Below are positions 34,408 through 46,900 of a stretch of DNA of 64,000 nucleotides, one piece after another. Below the pieces are notes generated by a model. That model saw only the letters and a program-made list of their open reading frames with translations. It was not told where the DNA came from and did not search any database. The position numbers were made by a program, and so were the translations under genes. Location: positions 1 through 64,000 of the forward strand of contig JACCGJ010023303.1 of assembly GCA_013407085.1 (NCBI GenBank), given 5' to 3'. The stretch comes from Atriophallophorus winterbourni. Lineage: Eukaryota > Platyhelminthes > Trematoda > Plagiorchiida > Microphallidae. Every line of letters starts with the position of its first letter. Position 1 is the stretch's first letter.

Positions 34408-35475
34408 TTAAAAATGTACTACATAGTCGGCGAACCTTACGGGTGGCTGATTCGCGCGCCTAGCTGTTGTGGTGGCTGGCGTTTGGATAGTAGATGGTAA
34501 GGTAGGGGTTATCACCGGTGTTGCTGGGGTTGGGTCTGGCGGATTAGCTGAGTAGAAGGTATTGTCCATGAACGCCCGTTTGACTCTGACAATCGAGACC
34601 ATGTCGTGTCTACCGGTGCGGCCAATGACAACTGTTTTTTCGTACCGCTTAATCACCCTAAATGGTCCAGCACAAGGAGGGTGAAGAGGTTGCTTCACCA
34701 TGTCGTTTCGGAGAAAGACATACTGGCAATGTGCCAACTCCTGTGGGACTGTTTGGCTTGAAGTCGCGGGGGGCGGTGGGTGGAAACGACTCATATATTG
34801 TCGCAAACGCACCACGTAATCTCCATAAGCAAATAGTGATTGCCTAGCCGGGGAGACATATTCACCAGGTAATGCGATGGTACGACCGAATGTTAACTCG
34901 GCGACAGTGTCTTACAAAGGGGTTTTAAAAGTTGACCTTAAACCTTGGAGGACAATCGGTAAGACTTCAGTCCACTTAGTACCTCCGTGTGCCATTAATG
35001 AGGCTTTGATTTGCTTGCGCAACCTTTCCATCATACCATTCGCAGCAAGGTGATAGGCAGTAGTTCGGTGATGTTGGAAACCAAGGGTAACCATCAATTT
35101 ACTAAAGGGGCCATCGAAATAGAAACCTCGGTCCGATGTAACGTTACTCGGTCAACCGAACTGTGGTACCCAACGTTCGAAGAAGGCCTGTGCAACTGTC
35201 TCGAATGAGCAGTTTGGCAGCTGAACGGCCTCGGGCCACCTGGTGAAATGGTCTATGCAGGTGATGATGTATGTATAGACACTTGAAGGTGGTAACGGAT
35301 CAACAAGGTCTACGTGTATGTTAATGAACAGCTCATCCGTTTCGGCAAATGTTCCTAGTGGGCATTTTGTGTGTCGGCGGATTTTTGTTCGTTGACAATC
35401 ACCGCACGCTTTAGCGCATGTGCGAACGTCCCTACTGGCATTCGGTCCGTCACCTAGACCTGTGGACTTATCTTT
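34408..35475 (-). pseudogene. Gypsy-type integrase, broken
   Basis: Recognisable in order: a zinc-binding remnant with CAKACGDC, the first catalytic Asp region (VDLVDPLPPS), the second Asp (TSDRG), and the Glu region (NGMMERLRKQIKASL) with TAYHLAANG just before it, the usual D,D,E order. A C-terminal GPF/Y-like module follows (CAGPFRVIKRY, IVRVKRAF). The frames change near 35100 and 34910 and several stops occur, so it is not functional. Confidence 0.8.
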
Positions 35476-35479
35476 GATG

Positions 35480-36343
35480 TTGTTAAGACGTTTTAATATC
35501 TTCGGGCCGACGACAGTAGTCGTCGTTAGCTCTCGGCTCGGGAGATTTCCGCTGGCGATGTGGGATGGGCGCAGGGTTTGATGTAACGCCGCGAATCATC
35601 GCCGTACTTCCGATGCATCCAGCAAACGGGTGACCGAGATTGACTACTCGAGTGTCGGCGGGATGGAGTGCGTGATCGTGACTTATAGTTGAGTGTGAGG
35701 TTAGGAACCTAATTGCGTAAAGCTGCAACCTCAGCTAGCAGATCCGCAGTGTTGACGTTTGCTGTATTACCCTGTATGTGTGATCGTCCTGCGGTTACCA
35801 TGGAAATATGGGCATCTGGATAGGGACGGATACATTCAACGATGTTTTCCGCCATTTCTGCAAGCTCAGATAACGGAGTGCTTTTTGCAGCAACCAAGAT
35901 GGGTAGCATTCACTCAGGTAAACGCTTGAGCAATAGTTATTTTACTAGGGACTTGTCCATAAGCGATGACGCGAAAAGGCGGCGCATCTCCGTTAGTATG
36001 GTAGATGGCTTTTGTTGGCAACTTCTAAGTTGCTGAACAGCTGCTGTAGCCTAGATCGTTCAGACGTGACCGTGCGGGAAATCACGGCTTGTTTGACAAT
36101 ACGATAGCGGTCACCTATGGGTGCAGCCAGGACTGCGTTGCGCACCTGTAACAAAACATCCGCGGGGAGTTTTTGCGTTAAATGTGAAAATTTGGCGGAG
36201 TCATTAATTATACTTTTAGAACTAAATTCAGTTTCTGAAAAATGAAACCAATACTCGGGGTCCTGTGGAATAATACTGGGTATTGTGATGACCGTCAATG
36301 ACGAAATAACGCGTTTAGAATCACGCGTGACGAACAGGAGCAA
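35480..36343 (-). pseudogene. Gypsy-type gag, broken
   Basis: The capsid-like part (PEYWFHFSETEF, FSHLTQKLPADVLLQVRNAV) is followed after a frame break by a C-terminal part with the variant zinc knuckle CWMHRKYGDDSRR near 35610, a form typical of flatworm Gypsy gag proteins. It then runs into integrase sequence where protease and RT would be expected. Confidence 0.75.
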
Positions 36344-36463
36344 ATGATGCGAAAATGGACGATTAAACGAGGTAAAATTTACCCGAATACTCCTATGTAA
36401 AACGGGAAAATGACGTACCGGATAAGATACACGAAGGATGCGTGTATATCAGGCTCAACATAT

Positions 36464-36647
36464 TGTAGTAGACTGACCAATAAAATAATATCCACAAGAA
36501 TGTTGGAGAAAAGGCACAGGAGATGGAGGATTTATCGCGGTAGCCAAAAGGTGTACAGAGGTACAGCGGAAGCAATCACGGAACACAATTCAACGGAAAG
36601 TGCGTATCAAGGTCAATTGTTAGGTACAGTAAAACACTGTTGTTACA
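36464..36647 (-). repeat. 5' LTR of the Gypsy-type element
   Basis: Starts TGTAGTAGACTG and ends GTTGTTACA on the plus strand. The sequence just inside (minus strand ATATGTTGAGCC) is the primer-site position, but I cannot match it to a tRNA. Confidence 0.85.
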
Positions 36648-39600
36648 AATGTATCACAGAAATGCCCTGATGAAATAAGATCAAGAATTTACAGTTTAGA
36701 CCCTAGACCTGTATAATCCCGCGTATATGCTACTCCATAAATTAACACGCAGTTTTTCTGTCATCAATTTAGTGAACGTATGATTAGATAAGATTAAATA
36801 AAATAGAATTTTCACTGTAAGTTAAACTGTCAGCACTTAACTGGTTTTAAAATGTTAGTAATTTTCCTGTATTCATTAGATTTCTTAACAATAGGAAGCA
36901 GTAAATGTTGATTAAACAAATAAATACACAAGAATAAGAGAAATCTTTTAATTTATTTTTAAAAAGTGCATGTATATTATTATAATATTTGCTAGCTGCT
37001 GCAGAAAAACATATGAATATCTGTGCTTCGGTTCATGCGTAATGAAAAATAATTGATACGGTTGCCAGGAAAAAATAGTCTAAGAAACATATTATGTGAT
37101 CACAAAGATTAATTTGATGAAAACTATTTTAGATTCAAGTAATACCCCAGAAGCTGAAGAAGTGCACTTCGTAACGGTTCGGTGTACTGCTATAACATTA
37201 GGAGCACCCCAAAGAGTGAATCCGTAAAAATGATTCAAAAGCTTCCAAATGCGCTATTGGAAACACATCTAATACATACCATGAACAATATCGTCCGCTA
37301 CAAACCAGAATTTATTTAAACTTGCTCACATTTCTGGCTAATAGATAAGAAAAATAAACATTTCGCGCAATAGCATCGAAAATTCAAATATATTATTCCA
37401 TTGATATATGACTAAATAACTGGATGGAAAAAGTATTAATTCCCTATTGCGTATTTTAATCACGGGGTTACTCTTGGGTTAGGATTTAAAGTGCAAGATT
37501 ACAACACACAGTAATTTTCTTCGATTAACCATTGACATGCAGACAAACTTCGCCTGTATTATTTGGCTATCTACAGACCACAGAATTGTTTAATGGAAAT
37601 TCTAAGTCAGGTTATGTGGATAATAATGATACAGAAGTCGTCAATGTAGAAAATCAAATCACCTCATTATCTTTATCAGTCATATCATCCACGGTTTCTC
37701 ATATTCGCCAACATATATTCTGTTGTTATGTTTCGAAAGAATTTATACTTTATACAGGAAGTGTGGAATCATTAGTTTCTCTAAATGACTCGAAACGTTT
37801 TGCCCGCGATCCTCAAATTCATCAATCTTAATTTTCGATTCACGACGTTACCGAAAAAATTCTTAATTACTGGTCCGTATCCTGTATCAATTTGATGAAC
37901 TGGTTCGTTTTCATTTCTGATACAACAATTGCAGTACACATTGATTACTATTTTCTAGGATAAAACCTATTCTTTTCCACGTGGCTCTGAACGGAAATTT
38001 GATGCGTCTCATTTTAATACTCTTATCGATTATAAAATCTGTAGTGCAACATTCTTAAGATTTACAACTGCTAATTAGTCAAAATCTGTATCAATATCTT
38101 TAAACGAATGAATAATTCGATTCTTCAATATCCGATTCATGCTAAGCATGATCAACAATTACCAAATTATTTGATCATTCAAATAAGAATATGCACAATC
38201 ATGAATAAACTTTCAAGGTCAAATATGCAGTGAAAATTTAAGTACCTTAGAATGTTATAGACTAATGGTATTCACTCAATGCTTGCATAAAATCATCAAG
38301 TGTCTTGTAAAGGAAAGAATCGGAATTCTAACTTCGAGAAAAATGTCAGTAAAGTTTCAACAATGCACCAAACTTCAAGTCGTAATAGCAATCGAATTTA
38401 TGAAAAATATGTGATAAAACCTTTCGCTGGTCAATTTGGTTCACTTGAGCTTTAAGCAACTTACATGTCTCTGTTAAGCGGAGGTCTTCTGTGAACCTGA
38501 ATTCTATAAGTTGTGTGTCAGGAATATCCTAAAAGGTATAGACTTAGGAGCGAAGTGTCTGCTATTTTTAGTGAATTATTATAAAACCATATCACAAAGA
38601 GCAACCTGACATTCCATTAATAAAAGATCATAAGAGAATATATTTAAATTCGTGATTCACGTTATATTGTCAATCGTAATAAAGATTTTAAAGTGGTTTT
38701 GTTAAGCCTAGTAATTTTCCTACCATTAAAATTTCAAAGTTGATTTCCGAGTTTTGGTCGCTTTTGTGCAAAATTCACTTGAAAAAACATGGGGTTAGAC
38801 TTTATTGCGGCTATAGTAGCTAATACAGAAATATAAGCAAGGAATCATTATTTGATGTGTACAATTCCTTTTTCTAGACGAACGGATATTTCGGAAGGGA
38901 ACTCCGTTCTGCCTTGGAAGCATAAGTTTGCGCGCATTAGGTCGAATGAGGTGTTTATGATTTCAGTGCTGGCAAATCATTGCAGAATTTAAGATTGTTC
39001 GCTGTTCAGAGTTCTGAGTCGTCTGAACGAAGACGAAATTCTAAATTCACGGGTAATTAATTTATATTAGTACGTAGAAATAGGTAGAGGTTATCTCTGA
39101 ATTAATGTGTAAAAAACTCAGTACCACTATTCGATTAAGTATACAGGAAGCTTGTATAACTGGAGCTGAAAACAATAATAGCTATTTGCTCAAAATGAGA
39201 GTTTTTGTATTGATTTTCTATAATGAATTTGCTATAAGTCAGGCAGTCCGCTTACACAAAGATCGCTAATATCTCTTGCTGTGAAAACGCAATGCGGCTG
39301 AACTTTCGAACACATAATGGAAGGTAACTTTTTGAACTTGAGCACAATCGAAGTATATTCAGCGTGAGTCTCATGTAACTCGTCATCTAAAAGATGATGA
39401 AGAAACAAGTGTTTTCTATCTGTTGACCGTAGATGCTATGTTTCTAGTGATAAGTTTGCTAAATTAGCCCACATTGTGGGTACAATTCATGTGATATGTC
39501 GTCGTGCAGAACGATTAATCCGGGTTATTATAACGGCATCATATTTTACCTGCACATTTCATGAAGTTCTAGCTTGGTGTTAACCATTTTATTACTTTTT

Positions 39601-39785
39601 TAATAACAAATTATATTATTGATAAAATTTACAGTAATAAAATAAAATATAATAATTAGCAATATTTCTACTAAATGTAACTTTAAATTTATTATTTTTG
39701 AACGTCAAAATTCTCCTGAAAATCGTGTATATCAATTAATAAATTGAATTAATAATTAATAAATTAATTTAAGGAACTTCTTACC
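36648..39785. other. Gene-free AT-rich stretch
   Basis: No supported gene. The 99-codon frame at 37532-37831 has no recognisable domain and no convincing flanking acceptor/donor pair. Confidence 0.45.
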
Positions 39786-40800
39786 AGGTTGCTCAGCACA
39801 GCCCCACATGTCTATTTGATTTGTCATTTTAACCTAACTACATACGGATCCAGTGATCACCGTTATCTGTTAACAGATATTGAAAATATCATCAAATGGT
39901 CACATGATTGGGATCTTTTCCTGAATTATATTAAATGCTATCCTTTGTCTGCCGCAGTCGACAAAATTGCAATACCTGCAAAAGCGTTGGGATCGACATT
40001 AAATCTATTCAGAAGCTAAAGGATTTAGGTTTATTTGTAACAGCGGACTTTAAATGGGCTGCGTAATGTGTCTTAGGTGCACAGCGAGCTCGAGTAGAAC
40101 GTTTTAGGCGTAAATCTGTGCTGACATGTATAGCGTTATATGTGTCTATCCCCTAATATACGGTGATTGTTTGGCCTCATAAATGATGCCGAATACTGCG
40201 TGCTAGCCGGGAGCCTTTTCTTACAAAAAGATATATTACTGCTAGAAGCGTCCAACTTCTGGCTACCGAAATGTTTGGAGGTATATCTAGGAAAGCCTAA
40301 GAGGCACGTCTAGTTTATTTGAGTCTTTTCTCTCTACGGCGTCGGCGTCTACTGGTGACCTAATAGAATCCTTCAAAATAATGGAATGCCTATGCAATGA
40401 GTGTTGTCAAAATCGGTTCTATCGAGCGGTCAATAATTTAACTAAAGTACATATAATTAGGGTCGCGAAAAATCGCAATCGTCCGAATTTTAAACAAAAC
40501 CACTTTAGTGAAAGAGAGGCAAGCTTATGGAATAAGCCACCTGAGGAACTCATCGTTTTCATATCGGTAGGTTCATTCAAAATTCTTTTGAATATCTCGT
40601 GACATGAGCTTTTCCCATGCTCATTCCTATGAATAAGCAGATCGACTGTCAATAAAATCAGCATCAAAATGTTGTTTTATTTTAAATTTATACGGTTTTT
40701 ACCACGATAAAAAACAGAAAACTGCACAAAAATCCTATTCTATAATGCCTCGTTTTAAATGTCATGTTTTTGATGAACGCACAATTTTTTCCCTAGCTAT
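39786..40800 (+). mobile_element. CR1-like LINE relic, copy A
   Basis: Plus-strand RT/thumb fragments: ITDIENIIKWSHDWDLFLNY, a degraded KDLG(LF)VTADFKWA and a C-terminal NHFSEREASLWNKPPEELI segment. Many stops and frame changes. It is related to, but well diverged from, the intact element at 25-29 kb. Confidence 0.75.
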
Positions 40801-40859
40801 CCTGTCACCGGCCCTTTCCGTTTTTCCAAGTCGCATGTACTAACACGTGTAGGCAATAC

Positions 40860-42330
40860 TACCTCTGAATTCGCAACAGTTACCAGTGGGGTCCCACAAG
40901 GTTCAGTATTATGCCCAATAATTTTTCTGATCTTCATCGATGATCTGGAATCGCAGTTATCATGCCCCTGCTACATGTTTGCTGATAATGTCTAATGCAC
41001 TGGATCAAGTGATCACGGTGATTTATTGAGAGATATTGAAAAGGTCATTAAATTGTCACAGGATTGGTAACTGATTTTGAACTCTAGTAAATGTCATCTG
41101 TTGTCTGCAGCAATCGACAAAATTATAGTAACCGTGAATAACGGTAGGATCGACAATAAATCTATTCAGAGGGTCAAGGATTTGGGTATAATCTTAACAA
41201 CGGACTTTTAATGGCATGCGCAAGGTGCGTTACCTGCACAACGAGCTAGAGTAGAACTCTTTAGGCTTAAATCCGTTCTGACATGTAGAATGCCGGAAGT
41301 GCTTATCCTCTTATATACGGCGATTGTCAGGCCGCTTTTTGAATATTGCGTGCAAGCCTCGAGCCCTTTATTTCAAAACGACATATTGTTACTAAAGATC
41401 GTCCAACTTCTGGCTACCAAAATGTCAGACATTATGTTTGGGAAACACTACTAAGAACGTCTAATTTCTTTACGTCTCTTCCCCCTTCGGCGTCGAGGTG
41501 ACCTAAGAGAAACTTTCAAAATCCTAAAAGGCTTAGGCGACGAGGGTTGTCAAATCCTGTTATCTCGATCAATCAACCTTTTAACTAGAGGACATACATT
41601 GATGCTCGCGAAAAACCACCGCCGTCTTAGGCAACTCTTCTTCAGTAAAAGAGTGGTAGGCTTCTGGAAAAAGCTGCATGATGAACTAATAACTTGCACA
41701 TCAGTAGGTGCATTCACAAGGGGTTTAGATTCCTTTTGGGATGAGCTTTTCGCAGACTTTTTTCCACGAACATACAGGTTGCCTGTCGAACAAAATTGTT
41801 CATTTTTGTTCATTTTAAATTTATATCGTTTTACCGTGATTAAAAAACAAAAAGGCTTGTTATATAATGTCTCGTTTTAAATGTCATGTTTTAAATGTAC
41901 GCACAAATTTTTCATAGCTAAGATCTTACTGGATTTGCGAATAGAAACCCACTCAGGTTTTCTCAGTCGCAGCTACAAATTCTGTGACCGGACGTATCAT
42001 CGCATACCACGAGGACACCAGAGAAGAATGAACCAAATTTGGCATTTGTGGGCGCTCCTTTGAAGCTTCCTACCGACAGAAATTCTGGATGCTCGATTGA
42101 CTTATCAGCCATTTACAGTGCTGTGACAACTGAACTGATCCGAACTGAACCTGTGACCGAAAGACGGCCTTGAAATCACCTGGCGTATCATCGCATACGA
42201 CGAGGTTACCAAAGAACATATCACAAACTTTGGCAGTGGTCGAGGCTCCTTTAAAGGTTTCTCCTACAGAAATTTTGGACGCTCTATTGGATTACCAGCC
42301 ATTTACAGTACTTTGTCAACTTAACTTAAC
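40860..42330 (+). mobile_element. CR1-like LINE relic, copy B, with two 3' UTR copies
   Basis: Begins with SGVPQGSVL and IFLIFIDDLESQL-like RT sequence near 40885, continues with a mutated FADN box, thumb and C-terminal FSKRVVGFWKKLHDELI, then a 3' UTR. The UTR end is present twice (about 41985-42145 and 42175-42330), each with an AACTG-type tail. Copies A and B match each other at an offset of about 1.12-1.16 kb, as in a tandem duplication. Confidence 0.75.
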
Positions 42331-43050
42331 TGAATAGTCAGCTAGTGTCACACTACCGAATAAAAATCTGGCACTAGTACAAGAATCCGTACAGCTATCT
42401 GAAAATTTTTAGGTTCTCTTCTATACCAGTTCGACTGATCTCATACGACATTGGTACTATTGAATATTCCTTAATTAAAATTGTGATTCATTTCAAGGTC
42501 AGCTAGTACTTCACTGCCTGTGCCCACCCGCTAGATTTGAGTTGCTTTGCAGTCACCATTTTCAATTTTATTAACGCTTTGTCTCGGTAATGAAAATTCT
42601 ATTAAGTTTGTAGAAAGGGTGTGCGATTTGGATGTTAAAATAGGTTTATTTTTTCTTTCTGAAAATCGCTGATTCTAAAGCAGTCTCGAATTGTCTTTGT
42701 TCCTTTAATTGTCATTTGCATCATGCTACCCTATTATTTATTATGCAACAACTTAAGCTCTTGTTCAAAACCCTATTTCGCATAAATATATTGCATATAA
42801 TATCATGAAGTTGGAAATAGTTATGGCTCATTAATGTGGGATTTTCGCTGTTTGCACAAATCCAGGGTCACCGAGTATTTGCCAATATCAAATAACCGTT
42901 TGCATAAATGTTTACCTTGCCGATTTTGCGCCTCTTCCATTGCGTGTCTGACTAATTGCCCTGAGTGACGCTTCAACATTCTGAATCAAATTGATAGCTA
43001 ATCAAAATGTTTCAGCAGGTGTTCAACTTATTTGATATAACAATCTTCTC
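42331..43050. other. Gene-free stretch
   Basis: No recognisable feature. Confidence 0.45.
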
Positions 43051-43055
43051 TCGTT

Positions 43056-43310
43056 TGCTCGAAGCATATGTTCGACCGCATTTATAGTATGTTAATCAAG
43101 CATGGTTGCCTTGGAATCGTAAGGACCTTAGTCTTCTAAAATCTCCCCAACACAGCACTTTAAAGTTTGTCAAGTGTCTAAAATTCCTATTCTACGAAGA
43201 TCGACAGCTTACCTGCAACATATTCTCGGTGCACTACTGTACCGTCAGAAGATATCTCATTCTAGCATACCAAATCCTGATGGAACCCCTTCATCCTTGC
43301 AAATCAATAT
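43056..43310 (+). mobile_element. CR1-like RT C-terminal fragment, third subfamily
   Basis: Reads like LLEAYVRPH, YVNQAWLPW.RKDLSLL, then YEDR and RRYLILAYQIL, the standard sequence of the CR1/Jockey RT C-terminal region (VRPHLEYC...W...D...L...; YEDRL...R.RGD.I..Y.I.). Heavily decayed. It lies about 0.5 kb upstream of the SUZ12 start. Confidence 0.6.
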
Positions 43311-43840
43311 TCACGCTGTTACTTTGTCTCACTTCGAATTTGCAATCTCTGGATTTCACTTCGTAGCATCTCTTCTTGTCTTTAAGCATCGTCTCGACAC
43401 TTAAATTTTCTCATCTCGTCATGATTAAAAATTGTCCTTTTATTCTCTATCTCACAAATTTTTATGTTTCACCGGATTACGTGATAAATCGTAATGCGTT
43501 TGCGCGTGTTCTTCCTACCCAAAGACCAATGAAGTCCAGTGATGGTTTAGTCCATACGCGAGTCAGGCTCGCTATAAATCCTTCTACCCAATCATATCCG
43601 ACCCACTGTACAAAATATCCTGCGGTTATCTTCAAGCTTGTAAGCTTTTTCTACTGCAATCAACTATTCTCTTGAATCAATCCAAGAGTATCCCATAGCA
43701 TATCATTGTTCTCACTAATGTTTGAAAATTTTACAAAATAATAAATGTATCGACTGCTATTTTTCAGATAAAAATTGGTATTTTGCTTCACCTGTTTCAG
43801 AAACTTTTATCCACGGGTCTTTCGAACTTTTCTAACTATC

Positions 43841-43912
43841 ATGAAGTCTAACAGGAGCAAAAACAATCCAAATGCCTCAAGAGCCATGAAGCTTGGTAAT
43901 CACATTTTAAAG
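43841..43912 (+). CDS. Suz12: SUZ12 coding exon 1
   Basis: 24 codons from ATG to the donor AAAG/GTAACG in phase 0, encoding a basic peptide (MKSNRSKNNPN...). An acceptor-like CACCTGTTTCAG ends at 43799, 41 bases before the ATG. It could be a cis acceptor after a 5' UTR intron or a spliced-leader trans-splice site, as flatworms use both. The exon is chosen by phase and donor; protein similarity gives no support this far N-terminal. Confidence 0.55.
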
Positions 43913-46900
43913 GTAACGGTTGTTATATTTTTTATCATCATATTCCACTTTGTCCTTTAGTATAAGAGTATGTTTGGCTAACCGCTTGTAAAATACACCA
44001 TTAAAGGATTTGCTGAATATATTTTAACTTATTGATTTCTACGGATTATTATTTACTGAAATTGGAGAGAGGATTTTGTTTTTGAGCTTGGCAATGGTAT
44101 TATTCATGATAGATCATAGGATTCCTTAATTTTATCAACAATTTTTGAATGCGTGACAGTTTATCCTTACTCACCGTTGCGAACTGCCTCTGGATGAGTG
44201 AGATGTTTCTAAATCATGTTCAATAGCGTTCTGGTTGTTGACATATTGGAGTGCTTGATTTATTTTATATGTTAAGTGAAGTGTCCAGTGAAGTTGGTTA
44301 TGATGCATGGAATAAAAGGACGAGTGAACTATTGTGTTGATGTCACTCCACTTGTTTTCATAATTTGTGTTATTGTATGTTTCATTTTTAGTGAAGATGC
44401 CTCACTTCAGTTTGTCTGCTTACTTTCCTACGGGTTACTTGGTCTTTTAAGTATCAATCTCCTTGTCTATTGAGGCTCTTGCTATAACGTCTGTATAGCA
44501 TTGAAGAATTCGACCGTTGCTACCGTCGTAATACTCTCCTTTATGATGCCACATTAAGTCTGTGAAGCTTATCCTAATTGCATTTCATCCCAAAAGGCAT
44601 TTCATTATACATTAAACGCATCGTATGCTAAATATTGCAGGAAAGCTGGCAGTATGGAACTTCATTGCTCATTGGAATCACTTTTTATTACGACACATTT
44701 AGCTGTATTTTTATGTTTTAATTAATATTTAGGAATGTGATAAGCTAGCAGCTTACGCCTAGATTTGGACATGGTATTTTATTGATGATACATTGTTAAC
44801 CTGAAGTTTTTTCTTCACTGTAAAAACTGATTTTTTCAGCGCAAGCAAAATTTTGGTAATGGGAGGAGTAGACTGAAGGCAACCTGTTCATCCAAACGTT
44901 CTTCTCGCAATCGGAATTCTGCTAAGACCTCCACTTTACCAAGAGCGCAATTGACAAGGCGTTCCGCAACTCTTCGAATCGCGTCCCTATGTGAGACAGA
45001 AAATGTTACTGAAAATGATGTGCCTTTCAAGAACATGAGAAAACCTTCGAGCATTAGTGGTCAGAACGGTGCACCTCCCGACTCTCTAGCAAATGAAAAT
45101 AATTCAAATTCAACTAAACAGCCTCGAAGAAAAAAACGGCCTTCTATAATGAAACCCACGGATGTTGCTTGCACAGACGCTGAACGCCACGAGGCGTTTG
45201 TCAAAAGCTTTGCTGTTCCTACTCATTTATATCGTTATCTTGCATATCGACACCGACAGCGACCATTGTACCTAGACCGCACATTAAGCTACCTGCGCCC
45301 AGCCTGTCAAGCATCTCGCGATCATCCGAATCCTGGAAAAAGTGAGCTTGTCTGCACATGAGTTGTTTATAAAAAGTTCCATTTTTCTTTGTGCTATTTC
45401 ATTGTTGATTTTTTACACAAATAACGTAGGCAATCATCACCATGTCATTGTTTTTATTTTACTGATGTATCATTTTGAATATCAAGTTTTTGGATAAACA
45501 CGCACTAATCTCTTACTCATAGTTCTGCCCTTACAATTTTTTGAGTGGACCATTTAATCACACCTATTTATTCAGGGAATGTGTTACTTGGTTCGTTCTC
45601 TTTGTAATTTTTAGTTGATAAATACATATGCAGAATTTTACTGCGGATTTCACTATTCAGCAGCATTTTTTTTATTTAACCATCAATACCACATGGCAAT
45701 ACTTTTATCCTATGGATATCATAAAAACGAAAGTGCATCTTACTAATTACTAAATTGCTAAATTGATTGGCCAACGGTAGTGAGCTGCATGCTGAAATAC
45801 GCTGGAGTCTCGCTACCATTTCTATTTCTATTTCTCCCTCATCTGTCTAGGCCTGGGCAACCTGACAGTATCTTAGCCCACGTGCAGTCTCTGACTGTGC
45901 GGCACTTTGCCTAGATCAGGCTTGTGCATTCATACTTACTAATTACATGTTATTAATATTTTGCATTTCTACCAATACCAACAAAACTGTACTGTTTTAA
46001 TCGTAGATATTAATATGTATAAAATTGATATAATTTATTTCATCCATCATCATTCATGATGTACGGATGTGCAGTCCTACATCACTTATGTACACTCCAG
46101 GTAACGCCGTGTTATATTGATTTGCCACTGGTACCGAGTTGTACTCGAAAACATACTGGATTCTTACTATTATTTTTATTTTTTATGACCGTGGGCGTTT
46201 TCCTTCATAATTTCATACATTCACGATGCAAAACTATTACTTATTAGCTTATAGTTTACTGCTCACTGTCAATAATATCCCTTACTTTATGTTTTAGCCA
46301 AGCTGAAACGCTCAATTTACACTGTAGCCGAACGCCTGTTTCAAGAGCAACAGCAAAAATTGAAGTCTAACGCGTACAGAGCGACCAGAGGCCTGGAGAC
46401 TAGTCCTGCTTCTCTCATTAAGGATATCCGATCTCCCCCTCCGACTTATTGGCCACATGAAGTTCAAATAACCTTCGAGGGATTTTACGATAGTGCCAAA
46501 GAACTGGATTGGATTACAGTTGAAGTATGTCGTCTGCGTTTAGTTTGTCACGGTTGGTTTCGCTATTACCAGTGCTTCTGCGGGTCTAATTTGGCACGAG
46601 TAATTAGCGGCTTTCTGCATAACATACTTTAGTATTTCGGATATTCCTTTCGTTTAGAAGCTCTTTTTCCCATTTATTACCGTTCTGATTGTCTGAGTAC
46701 ACTTATTGAATCGTGACACGCTTCGCTAGAATCGGATGAGATTAAGAATTGTAAACATTTTTCTCTCTATATATGGCCTGAAAATAATTTAAATCATATT
46801 TTAATAGTTTATACTAAGATAGAGGATCCATCACACATTTTCTCACTTTAAAGCTGCAATCCTAGTAACTTCAACTTCTTGGTTTGTCATTGTTACGCAT

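Larger units (their letters stand above)
33398..36647 (-). mobile_element. Gypsy-type LTR retrotransposon, internally deleted
   Basis: Two 184-bp direct repeats (33398-33581 and 36464-36647), each with TG...CA ends, enclose minus-strand gag and integrase remnants. A purine-rich tract (AAGGGGATTG on the minus strand) abuts the 3' LTR. Protease, RT and RNase H are absent: gag passes into the integrase zinc-binding region near 35480. By eye the LTRs differ at about 20 of 184 positions, so the insertion is old. No clear target duplication is seen. Several stops and frame changes make it non-autonomous. Confidence 0.85.
45342..46297 (+). other. SUZ12 intron 2
   Basis: 956-bp intron carrying one full and one 5'-half S-family SINE-like copy. 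Confidence 0.75.

Noticed and set aside
37532..37831. 99-codon frame, Ser/Val rich
   Set aside because: No family recognised, no flanking splice pair and no second exon.
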